DNA of 64,000 nt from NCBI GenBank assembly GCA_032622095.1, contig CP136069.1:202600690-202664689 (forward strand), given 5' to 3'. Shown piece by piece: positions 1 to 13,741 of the stretch. A program made the position numbers and the translations under genes. The notes beneath the pieces are model-generated. The model saw only the letters and a list, made by a program, of their open reading frames with translations, made no database searches and was not told the DNA's origin. Each line of letters begins with the position of its first letter. The stretch's first letter is position 1. The stretch comes from Siphonodentalium dalli (Eukaryota > Mollusca > Scaphopoda > Gadilida > Siphonodentaliidae).

Positions 1-3000
1 GTTATGCCAGGAGGTAGAAAGTTCAGAAGGAACTACTCAGAAAACTACTTAATTGTTAAGTTAGTACACCACATGAAGGAATCTGTACTATATATAGACG
101 ACATCAAGAATTTTATAAATCTATACAAATACAAATGTCAGAAATATGACATTAATTATAGATTTAGGAGGAACATTTTCCGAACAGCGTTCTCATCAAA
201 TACACAAATTGGAAAGTGGAAATGGATAACCTCTATAACAGGTACATTATCAGAATTAGAAAAAGGGGGGTAATTTAATTAGATCAATATTGCTTCAAGA
301 ATCTCAACATTATGTTAGAAATGTGCTAGAAATGGTTTCCAATAGTTAGCAAGCTTTCTGCCGGTGGTCAGTCAAAAATGGTTAATTAATTTAAGATAAC
401 AATTGTGTCCTACTTTTTTGTAAACAATTGACGTAAATGGTTATCAGGCCAGTCTAGGTACTAGATTTTCATGTGTCAGATTTCAAATTATTCTCACCCC
501 TGACCAACCATGGTCGGCCCGGTGTGTCCTCTACCCGGTGCCGAGCGAATTTGACAGCAGTTAGGCGACTAGATATTTGTACCTATCAGGTTCAGATCTC
601 AAAATATCATCATAACTGCTGATCCAGTCAGAATATGTTACAAATCCAAGGGGGTGCAGATGGAAACATTGGTTTTAATTTCTAAGGTGGGCATCTCACG
701 CGGAAATCCTCTAGCAATGTCCCTGGACAAATCATCAATTTGAAATTCCAGACTAGAAATAACGTTGAAAATGTTCCCAACAGAACTATTTAGAATGAAA
801 TTCTTATTCGAACCAACGGTTAAAAATTTCCTAATTTCAATCAAATGTTAGTTATAATATGGTAATCTATGGAAAAATTTACAACAATGGGTTTTTGTCA
901 AGTTGATTCAATGAATATCTCTAACAGTTGAAAGTATTGAAGTAACAGTTTAACTGTTATAAAAATCCAGCCGAGTGGGTGCAAATGAAATGATTCCCAA
1001 ACGAGAAATTCTGGTATGGCTCATGGAAGGTGGACATGTTTACCAAGTAATATTAAAATATACTATGTACCATTTACATATTTGATTTAATGCATTCGTT
1101 AATCTCATAAAAGTACATTCGATGGCTCGCAAATTACGTTTACGTATAGGCACATTATGAAGATAAGAGATACTCAAGATTCATTTGCCAGATAAATCCA
1201 AGGAAATTCTTTCTTGAAAAATTTTCCCCTTAAAGGGTCATCATTTCCACAATTTGTTGCCATCAAAGTCGTGTACCAGCCTTTTATTTCAATCCTGAAT
1301 ACCATTTAAGACGTTGTCGTGAATTCTGAATACCAAGTGATAATAGCCAGGAACCCGCCCACCAAAACATTGGGATGAGACACCCCAATATTATAAATTA
1401 CAGGACGTTCAGCGGTCGGATATGGTGTATATGTTATTGCGCAGTGAGGTCAATATTACTTACCGAACAGGGATTAAACAAACGATTATAGCCCTTCCAA
1501 AATTTAGATCCAGATTTCACTCCCTCCAATGCAATATAAGAAACGAGAGTGAAATCTCATATACGGACTAAATACTGTGCACTAGGGGTTATAACAATTT
1601 TGTTTGTTCGTGATTTTCTCAGAATCGAGCCTAGAATCGGACATAAGCGACTCTACCAATTGTGTCAAGAGTGCACTTGGCATGAGCGGGTACTTAATGA
1701 AACTGCGTCAATTTCTCAGAAATTATATTCTGCATGCCTGAGTCGTTGTTTCGTAAGAATCTGGATCAGAATCCGAATCTTGAGACCGAATTTACATTAA
1801 TCGTTTCTTAACTCAATCATAAAAAAACCGGCACGAATTTATCTGCACCAAGCTTAACTTTGTATATAACTGTACAAGATAACACTCTTCACTAAGTGCG
1901 CGAACGTTGTGTCGCCCAATGGCCAACGGAATGATATGATTCATGCATGATTTTATTAATGTCGCCAGTGAGAGAGTGGCCCAAGTGAAATTCACTTGGG
2001 AGCAAGAAAAAGTGACTGCAAGAATATAATATGTATTAATGTATCTTTACTATAATGCTTGTGCTATACGTAAATATGTACATCTCAATTGTTATGTTAT
2101 ATCTATTTCCTCAAAACGAAATTTAAGAAGAAAATGATGCAGCAGATTTTACTGCAATGAACAACGATCTGCGTCAATGGAATTAGAATTTAGAATGATC
2201 TGAGATAGGGTATACACGTCTCGCGAATACGTTAACGGAAAACAATAAATCACTTAGCCTCAAAATACATACCAAATAAAATACGGCAAGACGAACCAAG
2301 TTAGATGACTTGGCCAAATTTGCACACTAACTAGACAAAGAAGGCGACTGTATGCAAACGCTGAGCACATGATCATGCAAAATCACCTATTGTATAATGA
2401 GTGTCAATCAGAGAAAAATCGATAAAACACAGTCAGCACTGGGAAATTGTTTCACAGAATCTTCACTTTGGTGGGAAACTATGAATTGACTTATGGGCAC
2501 GAACAGAAAAAAATATACCAGCATTAAAAATGGTGATTTGATTACAACCAACAATGCATCAAAAGCTGAGAATATATTTTTAATGAATCGTTGTGTTCGA
2601 TTGCTGCCCCCCCCCCTCCCCCGAACGAAGGCAAAGTAGAATTATTGCCCTTTGACTACAAGACTCAATCCAGACTGGATACATTCGTTATCGCACGCGA
2701 ATAAATATACAAATCACCGTGTTGAATTTGCAAACGCAAGTGATCCGGAGGGAATTAGTCAAAGGATATTGAAACTGCGCATCCTCACTAGCCGGTTCAC
2801 TATAATTTCTTTCAAGACATTTCCGACAAAATCTTTCTTCTTTCTCCATTTACTCGCAAGAGTCCATTGTTTGGCTGATATAAATGCGAAGTTGGATGTC
2901 AGAATATAATTGTAAGGGTCTATAGATATATAACAACACATTCATCGTCGTACAAAATGTCATCGTCCATACCAAACGACATATCTGTCATAATATGGTT

Positions 3001-5800
3001 ATGAACTGTAAGACCTGAACCAAAAGCCTAAACCCAATTGTGCTCAGTGTATACTCATGCATGCCAGAGATATTATTTTGTGGGGGCGGACACTCATCAG
3101 TTGGCCACGTGATAGGTTGCGGGTGCTTGTGGAACAGGCAATTAATCATTGAGAGTCAATCAAACCATGATGCAATATATATACCAATGATATGGCCACA
3201 TTTAAGTCTTTTGACTTACTGCCAAATACCTTTCTCTAAAGTTGAATTGTTAATGTTCTTATATTATGTCTTATATGTGCTAGTTCTTGAGAATAAATCT
3301 GTTTTGTCATGACATATTCCTGTTGTCACTGGTTTTGTGTGCGAAAATAACGATTTTCCATTAGAGTCATATTTTCCACCCGAAATCCCCACACCCAAAA
3401 CAATGGACACAATTTGTTGATTAATCGCATCTAAAACGTAATCATAGCTAGATAGCACTTGGTATTGCAATAACATATATCGATTAACGCGAATTTAACG
3501 ACATATACTATGTTTTGATGGATTCCAGAATTCTCTCATTTTTCACAAAAAAGGGTGATTTTTACCTCAATATGAACACTGGACCAATGAGATAACCAGT
3601 GGAACTTTCACAACATGTCAGCATGACTCTAGGGTTCAGGTTAATTTCCAACACAAAAAAAGGTGAAATGTTATTCCTAGAGCTAAATTCCAGTTTTCAC
3701 TGATTTTATTAACGAGAAAGTTTTTTCCCCAAAATCTAAGTTCGCAAAGATTTTTGTTTCTCAGTTGTCTCCCCATATCCGTGAGACCATTTTGATATAT
3801 AATACGTTTTGATGGTCGGCGACATGATTCAACTTGAAAAATAAGGCCCTTTTCTGGTCTCTGCTCCTCCACGTATGTGGATTCGCTAAACTTGGAAGTC
3901 GTACTATATTTTGCTCAGTTTTAAATTCGTGAACAAAACTCATGTGTGCCAAAAATAGTACTCAAATAATTTAAATACGAGTAAGGCACAAAATACGTTT
4001 GTACATGTAGAAAATGTCTTCCCGGTCCACAATAGCTTGGGATATTGGTTGGGTTGATGCTGTTTGATTCTGCTCTATAATTGACTTTACGCCCATAATC
4101 GTGGGCGCTAGTTATCTTGCGTGTATGTCTTCGGATTAGGTCAAATGGAAGCTTTGCGTATAGGACATAGAGTGAAGCCGTTCTCTTGCATGATGATATC
4201 GAACATGTACACATATATACCTAGGTCCCTTAAATGTCAAAGCAATGAGATTTATAAGTACATGTAAATGATACCGCGTGCCTAAAATGTACCTGGAAAA
4301 TGTTCGATACTTCCTAGGATTTAACATGAAAGTTCGGTTCTGCATCATAATTCCTTCCGATATGACAGTATTGACAATAACCATAATATATGCTAATATT
4401 CAATGCACAAGTAACCAGAAAAATCAACAAGATTGAACATTGTAAAGAAGTGAACACTGAACTTAAAACTAAAACGGGTTTGTGTCACCGCAGTCGAATA
4501 TATCAATCCCACGTGCAACTATACAGCTGCAATGTGATAAGTTGCGAATAGCCAATCAAATACGCTGAATTCCCGACGCGATTTCGTCAATCGATGAGCA
4601 CCAGTTTGAGTGACACGTGACTCTTTCGACTTATCGTATCTTTTTCGTCGTAAATAGTCTCACTGTTATACGCCCATTACACTTCCAACGTGTTGGTGGT
4701 TCTCCTTTGAAATGACGGATTAAATTATAAGAAATAAATCTTGTTTCGATTAAAGATTATGAGTTATAACCGAAACGTTTGAAGATAAATTTTCCGTAAC
4801 TGTTCTAAGCGCGTTATAGAATGTATCTTCAAACTTTTCGGTTATAACTCCATAAACTTAATTGAAATAGGAGTTATTTCTTAAACAACGCTTTGTTCTC
4901 CATATCATTTTGATTTGTCGCGCTATCAGAAAATTGTTGTACACAATACATTGAAAGATCGTATCATCACTATTCACTATACCTGCTTCTATCACGGTAA
5001 ATTATATATCATTTTGAAGACATATTAATCGCGGACACGTCAGAGATTATGCACATTCATGGATTTACGTCAATACCCAGGCTCCACATGTAAAGTCCGT
5101 TATGGAAGAGTAACGGAATGGGACCAGGTCAAAAAAAGCATTATCCCAGCCGATATCCCAAGCTGTTGTGGACCGAGAAGACTTGGTCAACATCCTATCA
5201 CTTGCATATATTTACACACCAATATTAAGGGGTTTCCACGTCTGCGTTATGACGGGGTGGGAAAAGTTCAGACGGACCTACACAGAAAACTACTTAATTG
5301 TTAAGTTAGTACACCACATGAAGGAATTTATACTATATGAAGATCACATCAAGAATATTATATATCTATACAAGTAAAAATGTCAGAAATATAACTTCAA
5401 TCATATATTTAGGAGGGACATTTTGTGAACAGTGTTCTCGTCAAATATACAAATTTGTAAGTGGAAATGAACAACCTCTATAACAGGTACATTATCTGAA
5501 GAAGAAAAAGGGTGGCAATTTAATTGAGTTTAATATTGCTTCAAGAATCTAAACATTATGTTAGGTGTGTGCAAGAAATAATGAAATCATGAACTGTTAC
5601 ATCAAGGAACTAGCGCATATATTGGTATTCGTGTCAGTCCACTCAAGCTGGCCACAGTGTTAGAGATAGCTGGGAATTTAGATATAGACTTGTGACCTAA
5701 ACGTGAGGTTAAAACTCATCTGAGCGCAATTTTGTATATACATTCTTGCAAAACGGGTGTTCACAATTTGTCAGCACACACCTAACATAATGCTGAGATT
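1..5800 (+). repeat. A-repeat, copy A1 plus start of the next unit
   Basis: This is a tandem unit of about 5.2 kb. The sequence near position 40 (AAAACTACTTAATTGTTAAG) recurs at 5288, 11288 and, degraded, at 18505. The order of blocks is the same in each copy. At 5040-5800 a second unit begins and is cut off by an inverted A fragment and then the 4.85-kb foldback. No reading frame is conserved between copies, so the short ORFs here are chance. I do not recognise the family; it could be a macrosatellite or a tandemly arrayed non-coding mobile element. Divergence between copies includes many substitutions and block indels, so the array is old relative to the insertions it carries. Confidence 0.75.
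4731..4879. mobile_element. ~150-bp palindromic MITE-like element inside A1
   Basis: Two inverted arms of about 58 bp contain GAGTTATAACCGAAA and GTTTGAAGATA, separated by a ~25-bp centre. The same palindrome is at 17970-18121 in A3, with independent substitutions that largely keep the arms paired. One half also appears at the left edge of the big foldback (~6020-6068). It has no coding capacity. Its target duplication could not be assigned. Confidence 0.65.
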
Positions 5801-6068
5801 ATTGAAGCAGTATTGCATTCAGTTAAATTACCATTCCCCATATGAAACTTGTAATAAAGAACACAACATAACAATAAAATTCGCGCTCCCACTCCATTTT
5901 TGAAAAAAAAAGTTGGGTAGAAGCAGGTAGAGTGAATAGTGATGATACGATTTTTCAATTTATTGTTTACATGCATTTTCTCATAGCGCGACAAATCGAA
6001 ATGATATGGAAAACAAGGCGTTGTTTTAGAAATAACTCTTGCTTCGATTATGGTTATGAGTTTTAACC
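5801..6068 (-). repeat. Unassigned 110 bp, then inverted A-repeat fragment
   Basis: Positions 5801-5912 match nothing else I could see. Positions ~5913-6068 are the reverse complement of the A-repeat segment that reads forward at about 10916-11005 (motif ATTTGTCGCG in both orientations). The inverted symmetry of the neighbouring foldback therefore continues ~90-150 bp into host A-repeat sequence on both sides. Confidence 0.6.
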
Positions 6069-8300
6069 AGTCCGGCCGCCAGGTCACGGATGCGTGTTTT
6101 GGCGTATAAAGTTTTTTTCTCTGCGGATTTTGTAAATTCAGGTATCCGACATCAAGATTTTATCGGCTGGCCATCTGTCAGCCTTGAGCAATTTTTTGTA
6201 TAGCGCCCTAAAAAGTATACCCCCCCCCCCAATTTTTCCTCAGACGTCAAACCAGTTACTTGGAATTTGTTGCAAATTCACATGACTAATCTAGTAAAAT
6301 GTATATATTTTCATGAAGCTAAGACATAATGACACTATTTTGGGCCAAAATTGAAACTCACCACCCAAGATGGCCACCAAAATGGCCGCCGGAAGTTGAA
6401 AGTATGACATTTTTTCATAAATATCTTCTAGATCTGTTCTTGCTGTTTGGAACTGGTTGAGTAATATGACTTTATTTTATATTTTGTATATTAACTGATC
6501 AATGGAGCAATTAAATATGCAATTATTGGGGTCCTATCCGCTTGTGATCCCTCAAAAATTCGATTTTACAGAATGCGGTATAAAATTTCACAAAAAAATC
6601 ACAACTGGGATTCTAGTCATATTTCAACAAGAAATGAACAGAAGGTTGCAATTAAGTGAGGCATACCCTTACCTATGAATATTCCAACTCATTGGAACCA
6701 AAATTCTAACTTTTGCTCAAAATGGCTGCCAAAATGGCCGCCAAAATATGGAAAATGGTAAATATTGCGCTAGGGTGTCCTGCAATCGCTTACACGTTGT
6801 GGTTTATGTACAAAATTGGCTATTATGCCTTCTATACATTGAATACTAACATGTCGGCTGCACCATGGTTAATTGTTACTATTTTCACCACTGACATCAC
6901 CAAAAATATTGGACTTTTCTCTCAAAAACTTGACATAAATATCGGCAAAAATTAACTTTTCAGGTTTGGACCATTTTTTCTAGTAATATGTAGCTATCTT
7001 TGGATTGAAAGGTGTTTGTTGTATTGGTCTATCTTAAATGTGTCACACTACGGTGTTTATAGACCAAATTGCTCAAGGTGGCTTCCAAAATGGCAACCAA
7101 ATTGGTAATAAGTTATTTTTTACATATATCATTATAACATTATATATATAACATTATTCTCTGCGTTATCCGAAAATGTAACAAATTGTGACTCACTTGG
7201 TTATTATACGTGTTAGTTAATTAACTGACAACTAAATGTTCTATTATGGTTGTCCCAGTTCCGTATGGGGCATGACAAATTCATTTTAAATGATGGAATT
7301 TTGCGGAGAACCTCTTTTGTGATTCTGACCATATTATTGAAAGGAAATGGTCAGAACTTTGAGACGGAACTGAGATGAACCATAATATGTGGCTCTTCTG
7401 GTCCATTATGATAAACCAATATCAACTGGATACAGGATGGATGCCAAGCTGGTAGCCAGGGAGTCATAGGTGATGTGAATATGTATACATGGAGTTAGTG
7501 TATGTCATGAATGATGTGAATATGTATACAATGAGTGACTATATGGTTATGAGTGTGTTGTCCATAGTGAGATGTATATGTATACACACTGTGGGGGAAC
7601 TACTCCTGGCGATTTGGTTCTCTACCGAGTTTCGTGAGCATTTTTAGCGACGATTCCGATTCTCTATCGAGCAAACGCGGCATAAAACTTAAAAATCAAC
7701 AGCATTAGAACAATATTTCGTGGGTTTCATAGAGCTACCGAGAAAGTATAGTCACTGGCCAGCAGTGTGTGTAAAAAAAAGGTTAAAAACTAGTCCCCAA
7801 AATACACAGAAATTGACTTTTTATTTTCCGATTCCGATTCTCTGCTGAGGACTCCGATTCTCTAGCGAGCGCTCGGTTCTCTGCGAATAACTCGATTCTC
7901 TGTCTAAGATAAGTTAGTATATGCCGTCCGCAAACTTTGCTCGGTAGAGAATGTAAATAAAGCTCGGTAGAGAACCAAATCGCCAGGAGTAGTTCCCCCA
8001 CAGTGGGTATACAGGGAGAGGTCATGGTCAGGTGTGAAATGAATCGGTATGAATGGAGTGACTGTATGGTGAATGGTTGTGTGTATCCTGTACGGGTGCA
8101 CCCGGTGTGCCTGTATGGACATTGATGTGATGTATGGATATAGCTACATGGTCATCTATGTATTGATTATGTATATATGGAGTGACTGTAATGTCATGGG
8201 TGGGATGTACATGTGTTTTTGTATGTTCACGGATGGGGTGTGTAGATAAATAGTGAGTGATTTTTATGGGTACGGGTAATGTGTATGGTATACATATTCA
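6069..8300 (+). repeat. Left arm of giant foldback
   Basis: This is the inverted partner of ~9085-10915. Positions 6069-7470 carry complex sequence including ATGGCCGCC-rich clusters. Positions 7470-8300 are minisatellite read on the opposite strand to the loop. The arm is longer than its partner mainly because of the 419-bp MITE at 7587-8005. Confidence 0.75.
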
Positions 8301-9530
8301 CCTCTCAATTGGCCATGTCACTCACTGTATCCCTATTTGTCACACCATAGCCGAATAGCCACTCAAGATATACTAATACACCCCAGCCATGTCAGTATAG
8401 TCACTCCATGTGTGCATATGCACATCATCCATGGCCATATAGCCACTCTCTATATACACATACACCTCGCCCATGACCATATAGCAACACGAGTGTATAC
8501 CCGCATAACTTACATATGACCATACCGCCACGAGTCGCCAAGCAGGAACACCAGATATACTTACACACCTGACACATTACCATTTAGTAACTCCCTGCAT
8601 AGATATTCATTACATTGATGATCATACAGTCACTCCTTGTATACCTACTCACCTCACCATTGACAATACAGTCACTACATGTATACATATTCCACACACA
8701 GTCATATAACCACTCGATATATACATATGAAGCCCACCCTAGACCATAGAGTCACTCCAGGTATACATATGCACCTCACCACTGGCCATTCAGTCCTTCC
8801 AGATATAAAAAAAAACCCGCACACAGGATCACTCATACCATCCATACTTGCATATACACCTCACACATGACAATTCAGCAACGCGCTGTATAATCATACA
8901 CGCCACCCATGATCATACAGCTAATCCACAAACACCCACCAATGATAATACATCCACGAGATATATACATATACACCACATCCGTTACCGCAAGGACACT
9001 CCCTATATACCCACACGATAATATCCACCAGCTTTCTCCAGGTATGCATATACACTTCAATCATGAGAGTACAGTCATTACATGTATACCACACACATAA
9101 CCCGTAACCATTAAATCACTCACTATTTATCCACACACCCCATCCATGATCATACAGACAACACATGTACATCCCACCCATGACATTACAGTCACTCCAT
9201 ATATACATAATCAATACATAGATGACCATGTGTCCATGTAGCTGTATCCATACACCACATCAATGTCCATACATGCACACCGGGTGCACCCGTACAGGAT
9301 ACACACAACCATGCACCATACAGTGACTCCATGCTTACCGATTCACCCCACACCTGACCATGACCTCTCCCTGTATACCTATACATCTCACTATGGACAA
9401 CATATTCATAACCATATAGTCACTCATTATATACATATTCACATACATCATTCATGACATACACTAACTCCATGTATACCTATTCACCTCACCTATGATC
9501 ATAGTGTAACTCCCTGGCTACCATCTTGGC
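7470..9530. repeat. Degenerate ~44-bp minisatellite, inverted about the foldback loop
   Basis: The units contain CATACAGTCACTCC, TGTATAC and CACCTCACCC motifs spaced about 43-45 bp apart. They read on the + strand from ~8300 to 9530 and on the - strand from 7470 to 8300, interrupted by the MITE at 7587-8005. Units are diverged. All short ORFs here, with His/Thr/Tyr-rich periodic peptides, are translations of the repeat and should not be annotated as genes. Confidence 0.75.
7587..8005. mobile_element. hAT-like MITE with 8-bp target-site duplication
   Basis: This 419-bp element has ~43-bp inverted ends starting CACTGTGGGGGAACTACTCC. It is flanked by TGTATACA (7579-7586) and GGTATACA (8006-8013), an 8-bp duplication with one mismatch. 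The equivalent site in the other foldback arm is empty and reads GGTATACA, which confirms the boundaries. The interior carries several copies of a CGATTCTCT motif near both ends, like subterminal transposase-binding repeats. Eight-base duplications are typical of the hAT superfamily. No coding sequence is present, so it would depend on a transposase elsewhere. Confidence 0.85.
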
Positions 9531-10915
9531 ATCCATCCTGTATCCAGTTGATATTGGTTTATCCTAATGGACCAGAATATCAACATATTATGGTTCATCT
9601 CAGTTCCGTCTCAAAGTTCTGCCCATTTCCTTTCAATAATATGGTCAGAATCACAAAAGAGGTTCTCCGCAAAATTCCATCATTTAAAATGAATTTGTCA
9701 TGCCCCATACGGAACTGGGACAACCATAATATAGCATTTAGTTGTCAGTTAATTAACTAACACGTATAATAACCAAGTGAGTCACAATTTGTTACATTTT
9801 CGGATAACGCAGAGAATAATGTTATAAATATAATGTTATAATGATATATGTAAACAAAATAACTTATTACCACTTTGGTTGCCATTTTGGAAGCCATCTT
9901 GAGCAATTTGGTCTATAAACACCGTACTGTGACATATTTAAGATAGACCAATACAATAAACACCTTTCAATCCAAAGGTAGTTCCATATTACTAGAAAAA
10001 ATGGTCCAAACCTGAAAAGTTAATTTTTGCCGATATTTATGTCAAGTTTTTGAGAGAAAAGTCCAATATTTTTGGTGATGTCAGTGGTGGCAACAGTAAC
10101 AATTAACCATGATGCAGCAGACATGTTAGTATTCAATGTATAGAAGGCATAATAGCCAATGTTGTACATCAACCACAACTTGTAAGCGATTGCAAGACTC
10201 CCTAGGACAATATTTACCATTTTCCATATTTTGGCGGCCATTTTGGCAGCCATTTTTAGCCAAAGTAAGAATTTTGGTTTCAGTGAGTTGGAATATTCAT
10301 AGGTAGTGGTATGCCTCACTTAATTGCAACCTTCTGTTCATTTCTTGTTGAAATATGACTAGAATCCCAGTTGTGATTTTTTTGTGAAAGTTTATACCGT
10401 ATTCTGTAAAATCGAATTTTTGAGGGATCACAAGCGGATAGGACCCCAATAATTGCATATTTAATTGCTCCAATGATCAGTTAATATACAAAATATAAAA
10501 TAAAGTCATATTACTCAACCAGTTCCAAACAGCATGAACTGATCTAGAAGATATTTGTGAAAAAATGTCATATTTTCAACTTCCGGCGGCCATTTTGTTG
10601 GCCATCTTGGATGGTGAGTTTCAATTGTGGCCCAAAATAGTGTCATTATGTCTTAGCTTCATGAAAATATATACATTCTACTAGATTAGTCATGTGAATT
10701 TGCAACAAATTCCAAGTAACTGGTTTTACGTCTGGGAAAAAATTGGGGGGGGGGTATACTTTTTAGGGCGCTATAACAAAAATTGCTCAAGGCTGACAGA
10801 TGGCCAGCCGATAAAATCTTGATATCGGATACCTGAATTTACAAAATCCGCAGAGAAAAAAACTTTATACACGAAAACGAGCATTCGTGAATTTCCGGGG
10901 TTTGGCGACCGGACT
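9085..10915 (-). repeat. Right arm of giant foldback
   Basis: Reverse-complement match to 6069-8300 minus the MITE. It preserves the uninterrupted MITE target site: the complement of ~9380-9400 reads GGTATACA followed by GGGAG, as expected for an empty site. Confidence 0.75.
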
Positions 10916-13708
10916 CAACGCCTTGTTTTTCATATCATTTTGATTTGTCGCGATATCAGAAAATGCATGTAAACAATATATTCGCTATACTTGTTTTTTA
11001 TCACGGTAAATTATATTCATTTTGAAGACAGATTAATCGAGGACATGCCATAGATTAATCACATTCAGGGATTACGTCAATACGTGGGCTCCACATTTAA
11101 AGTCCATTGTAGAAGAGTAAGGGATTGGGAGTCGGTCCAAAACAGCATCATCCAAACCGATATCCCAAGATGTTGTGAACACACAGAGACTTGGTCTACA
11201 TCCTGTCACATTTACAAACCAAGATTAAGGGGTGTCCATGTCTGAGTTATACCAGGATGTAGAAAGTTCAGATGACCCATTCCGAAAACTACTTAATTGT
11301 AAAGTTAGTACACCACAGGAAGGAATCTGTACTATATGAAGACCACATCAAGAATATTATATATCTATACAAATACAAATGTCAAAAATATGACAGTAAT
11401 TATAGGTTTAGGAGGGACATTTTCCGAAGAGCGTTCAAATTGGGAAGTGGAAATCAATAACCTCTATAACAGGTACATTATCTGAATTAGAACAAGGGGG
11501 GCAATTTAATTAGATCAATATTGCTTCAAGAATCTCAACATAATGTTAGGTGTGTGCTAGAAATGGTTTCCAATAGTTAGCAAGCTTTCTGCCGGTGGTC
11601 AGTCAAAAATAGTAAATTAATTTACGATAACAATTGTTTCTTACTTTGTTGTAAACAATTGACGTAAATGGTTATCAGGCCAGTCTAGGTACTAGATTTT
11701 CATGTGTAAGATTTCAAATTATGCTCACGCCTGACCAAACCATGGTCGGCACGGTGCGTCCTCTATCCGTGGCCGAGCGAATTTGACAGCAGTTAGGCGA
11801 CTAAATATTTGTACCTTTCAGGTTCAGATCTCAAAATATCATCATAACTACTGATCCAGTCAGAATATGTTACAAATCCAAGGGGTGCAGATGGAAACAT
11901 TGGTTGTAATTTCTAAGGTGGGCACCTCACGCGGAAATCCTCTAGCCACGTCCCTGGACACATCATCAGTTTTGGAATAGAAATAACGTTGAAAATGGTC
12001 CCAACAGAACTATTTAGAATGAAATTCTTATTCGAACCAACGTTTAAAAAATTCCTAATTTCAATCAAATGTTAGTTATATTATGGCAATCTATGGAAAA
12101 ATTTACAACAATGGGTTGTGGTCAAGTTGATTCAATGAATATCTCCAACAGTTGAAAGTATTGAAGTAACAGTTTAACTGTTGTAAAATTCCAGCCGAGT
12201 GAGCGCAAATGAAATGATTCCGAAACGGGAAATTCTGGTCTGGTTCATGGGAGGTGGACATGTTTACTGAGTAATAATAAAATATACAAAATTGATTTGC
12301 CAGATAGATCCAAAGATATTCTTTCTTGAAAATCTCTCCCTTAAAGGGTCCATCATTGCCACAATTTGTTGCCATCAAAGTCGTGTACCAGCCTTTTATT
12401 TCAATCCTGAATACCATTTAAGACGTTGTCGTGAATTCTGAATACCAAGTGATAATAGCCAGGAACCCGCCCACCAAAACATTGGGATGAGACACCCCAA
12501 TATTATAAATTACAGGACGTTTAGCGGTCGGATATGGTGTATATGTTAGGGCGCATAGAGATCAATAATACTCACCAGTACGCGAATAAGGAGTTAACAA
12601 ACGATTATAGCACTTCCAAAATTTAGATCCAGATTTCACTCCCTCCAATGCAATATACGAAACGAGAGTGAAATCTCATCTACGGACTAAATACTGTGCA
12701 CTAATGGTTCTAACAATTTTGTTTGTCGTGATTTTCTCAGAATCGAGCCTAGAATCGGACATAAGCGACTCTACCAATTGTGTCAAGTGTGCACTTGGCA
12801 TGAGCGGGTACTTAATGAAACTGCGTTAATTTCTCAGAAATTATCTGCTGCATGCCTGAGTCGTTATTTCGTAAGAATATGGATTCAGAATCAGAATATT
12901 GAGACCAAATTTACATTAATCGTTTCTTACCTCAATCATCAAAAAACCGGCACGAATTTGTCTGCCTCAAACTTAACGCTGTATATAACTGTACAACATG
13001 ACACTCTTCACTATGTGCGCGAACATTGTGTCGCCCAATGGCCAACGGAATGATATGATTCATGCATGATTTTATTAATGTCGCCAGTGAGAGAGTGGCC
13101 CAAGTGAAAGTCACTTGGGAGCGTGCAAAAGTGAGTGCAAGAATAAAATATGTCTCAATGTCTCCTTACTATAATGCTTGTGATATACGTAAATCTGTAT
13201 ATCTCAATTGTTTTGTTATATCTACTTCCTCAATAAGAAATTTAATAAAAATATGATGCAGCAGATTTTACTGCAATGAACAACGATCTCCACCAATGGA
13301 ATTAGAATTTATAATGATCTGAGAAACTATAACGGAAAACAAATAATTACTTAGCCTCAAAATACATACCAAATAAAATACGGCAAGACGAACCAAGTTA
13401 GATGACTTGGCCAACTGTGCACACTAACGAGACAAAGAAGGCGACGTTATGCAAACGCTAAGCACATGATCATGCAAAATCACCTCTTGTATAATGAGTG
13501 TCGACCAGAGGCAAATCGATAAAACACAGTCAGCACTTTGAATCTTCACTTTGGTGGAAAACTATGAATTGACGTATGGGCCCTAACAGAAAAAAACATA
13601 CCAGCATTAAAAATGGTGATTTGATTACAACCAACAATGCATCAAAAGCTGAGATTTTTAATAAATCGATTTGTTCGATTACTGCCCTCCCCCGAACGAA
13701 GGCAAAGT

Positions 13709-13741
13709 GTTTGATTTTTTGAAATAAATATTGTTTACACC
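13709..13741 (+). mobile_element. 33-bp retroposon stub with 10-bp target duplication
   Basis: The insert lies between two copies of AAGGCAAAGT (13699-13708 and 13742-13751). A1 has only one copy of this decamer at the equivalent place. The insert ends GAAATAAATATTGTTTACAC, which closely matches the 3' ends of the larger insert at 14542-14995 and of the fragment ending near 22690. This is what an extremely 5'-truncated copy made by target-primed reverse transcription should look like. Confidence 0.75.

Larger units (their letters stand above)
6069..10915. mobile_element. Giant foldback element with kilobase terminal inverted repeats
   Basis: The left end AGTCCGG and right end CCGGACT open two long inverted arms, 6069-~8300 and ~9085-10915. 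Corresponding landmarks include poly-C at ~6220 against poly-G at ~10743, the ATGGCCGCC clusters at 6365-6398 and ~10580-10615, and matching peptides encoded on opposite strands near 6713-6955 and 10020-10319. The arms are similar but not identical, so the element is not a fresh assembly fold. A ~785-bp minisatellite forms the loop. No transposase is visible. The flanks are inverted copies of the same A-repeat sequence rather than a simple target duplication, so insertion by a standard cut-and-paste mechanism cannot be shown. Confidence 0.8.

Noticed and set aside
6713-6955. Frame beginning MLKMAAKMAAKIWK and its mirror at 10020-10319
   Set aside because: It follows from the ATGGCCGCC repeat in the foldback arms. 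The mirrored copy is explained by the inverted repeat, and there is no protein-like domain.
8337-9457. Series of His/Thr/Tyr-rich 60-70-codon frames
   Set aside because: They are translations of the 44-bp minisatellite and have no independent support.
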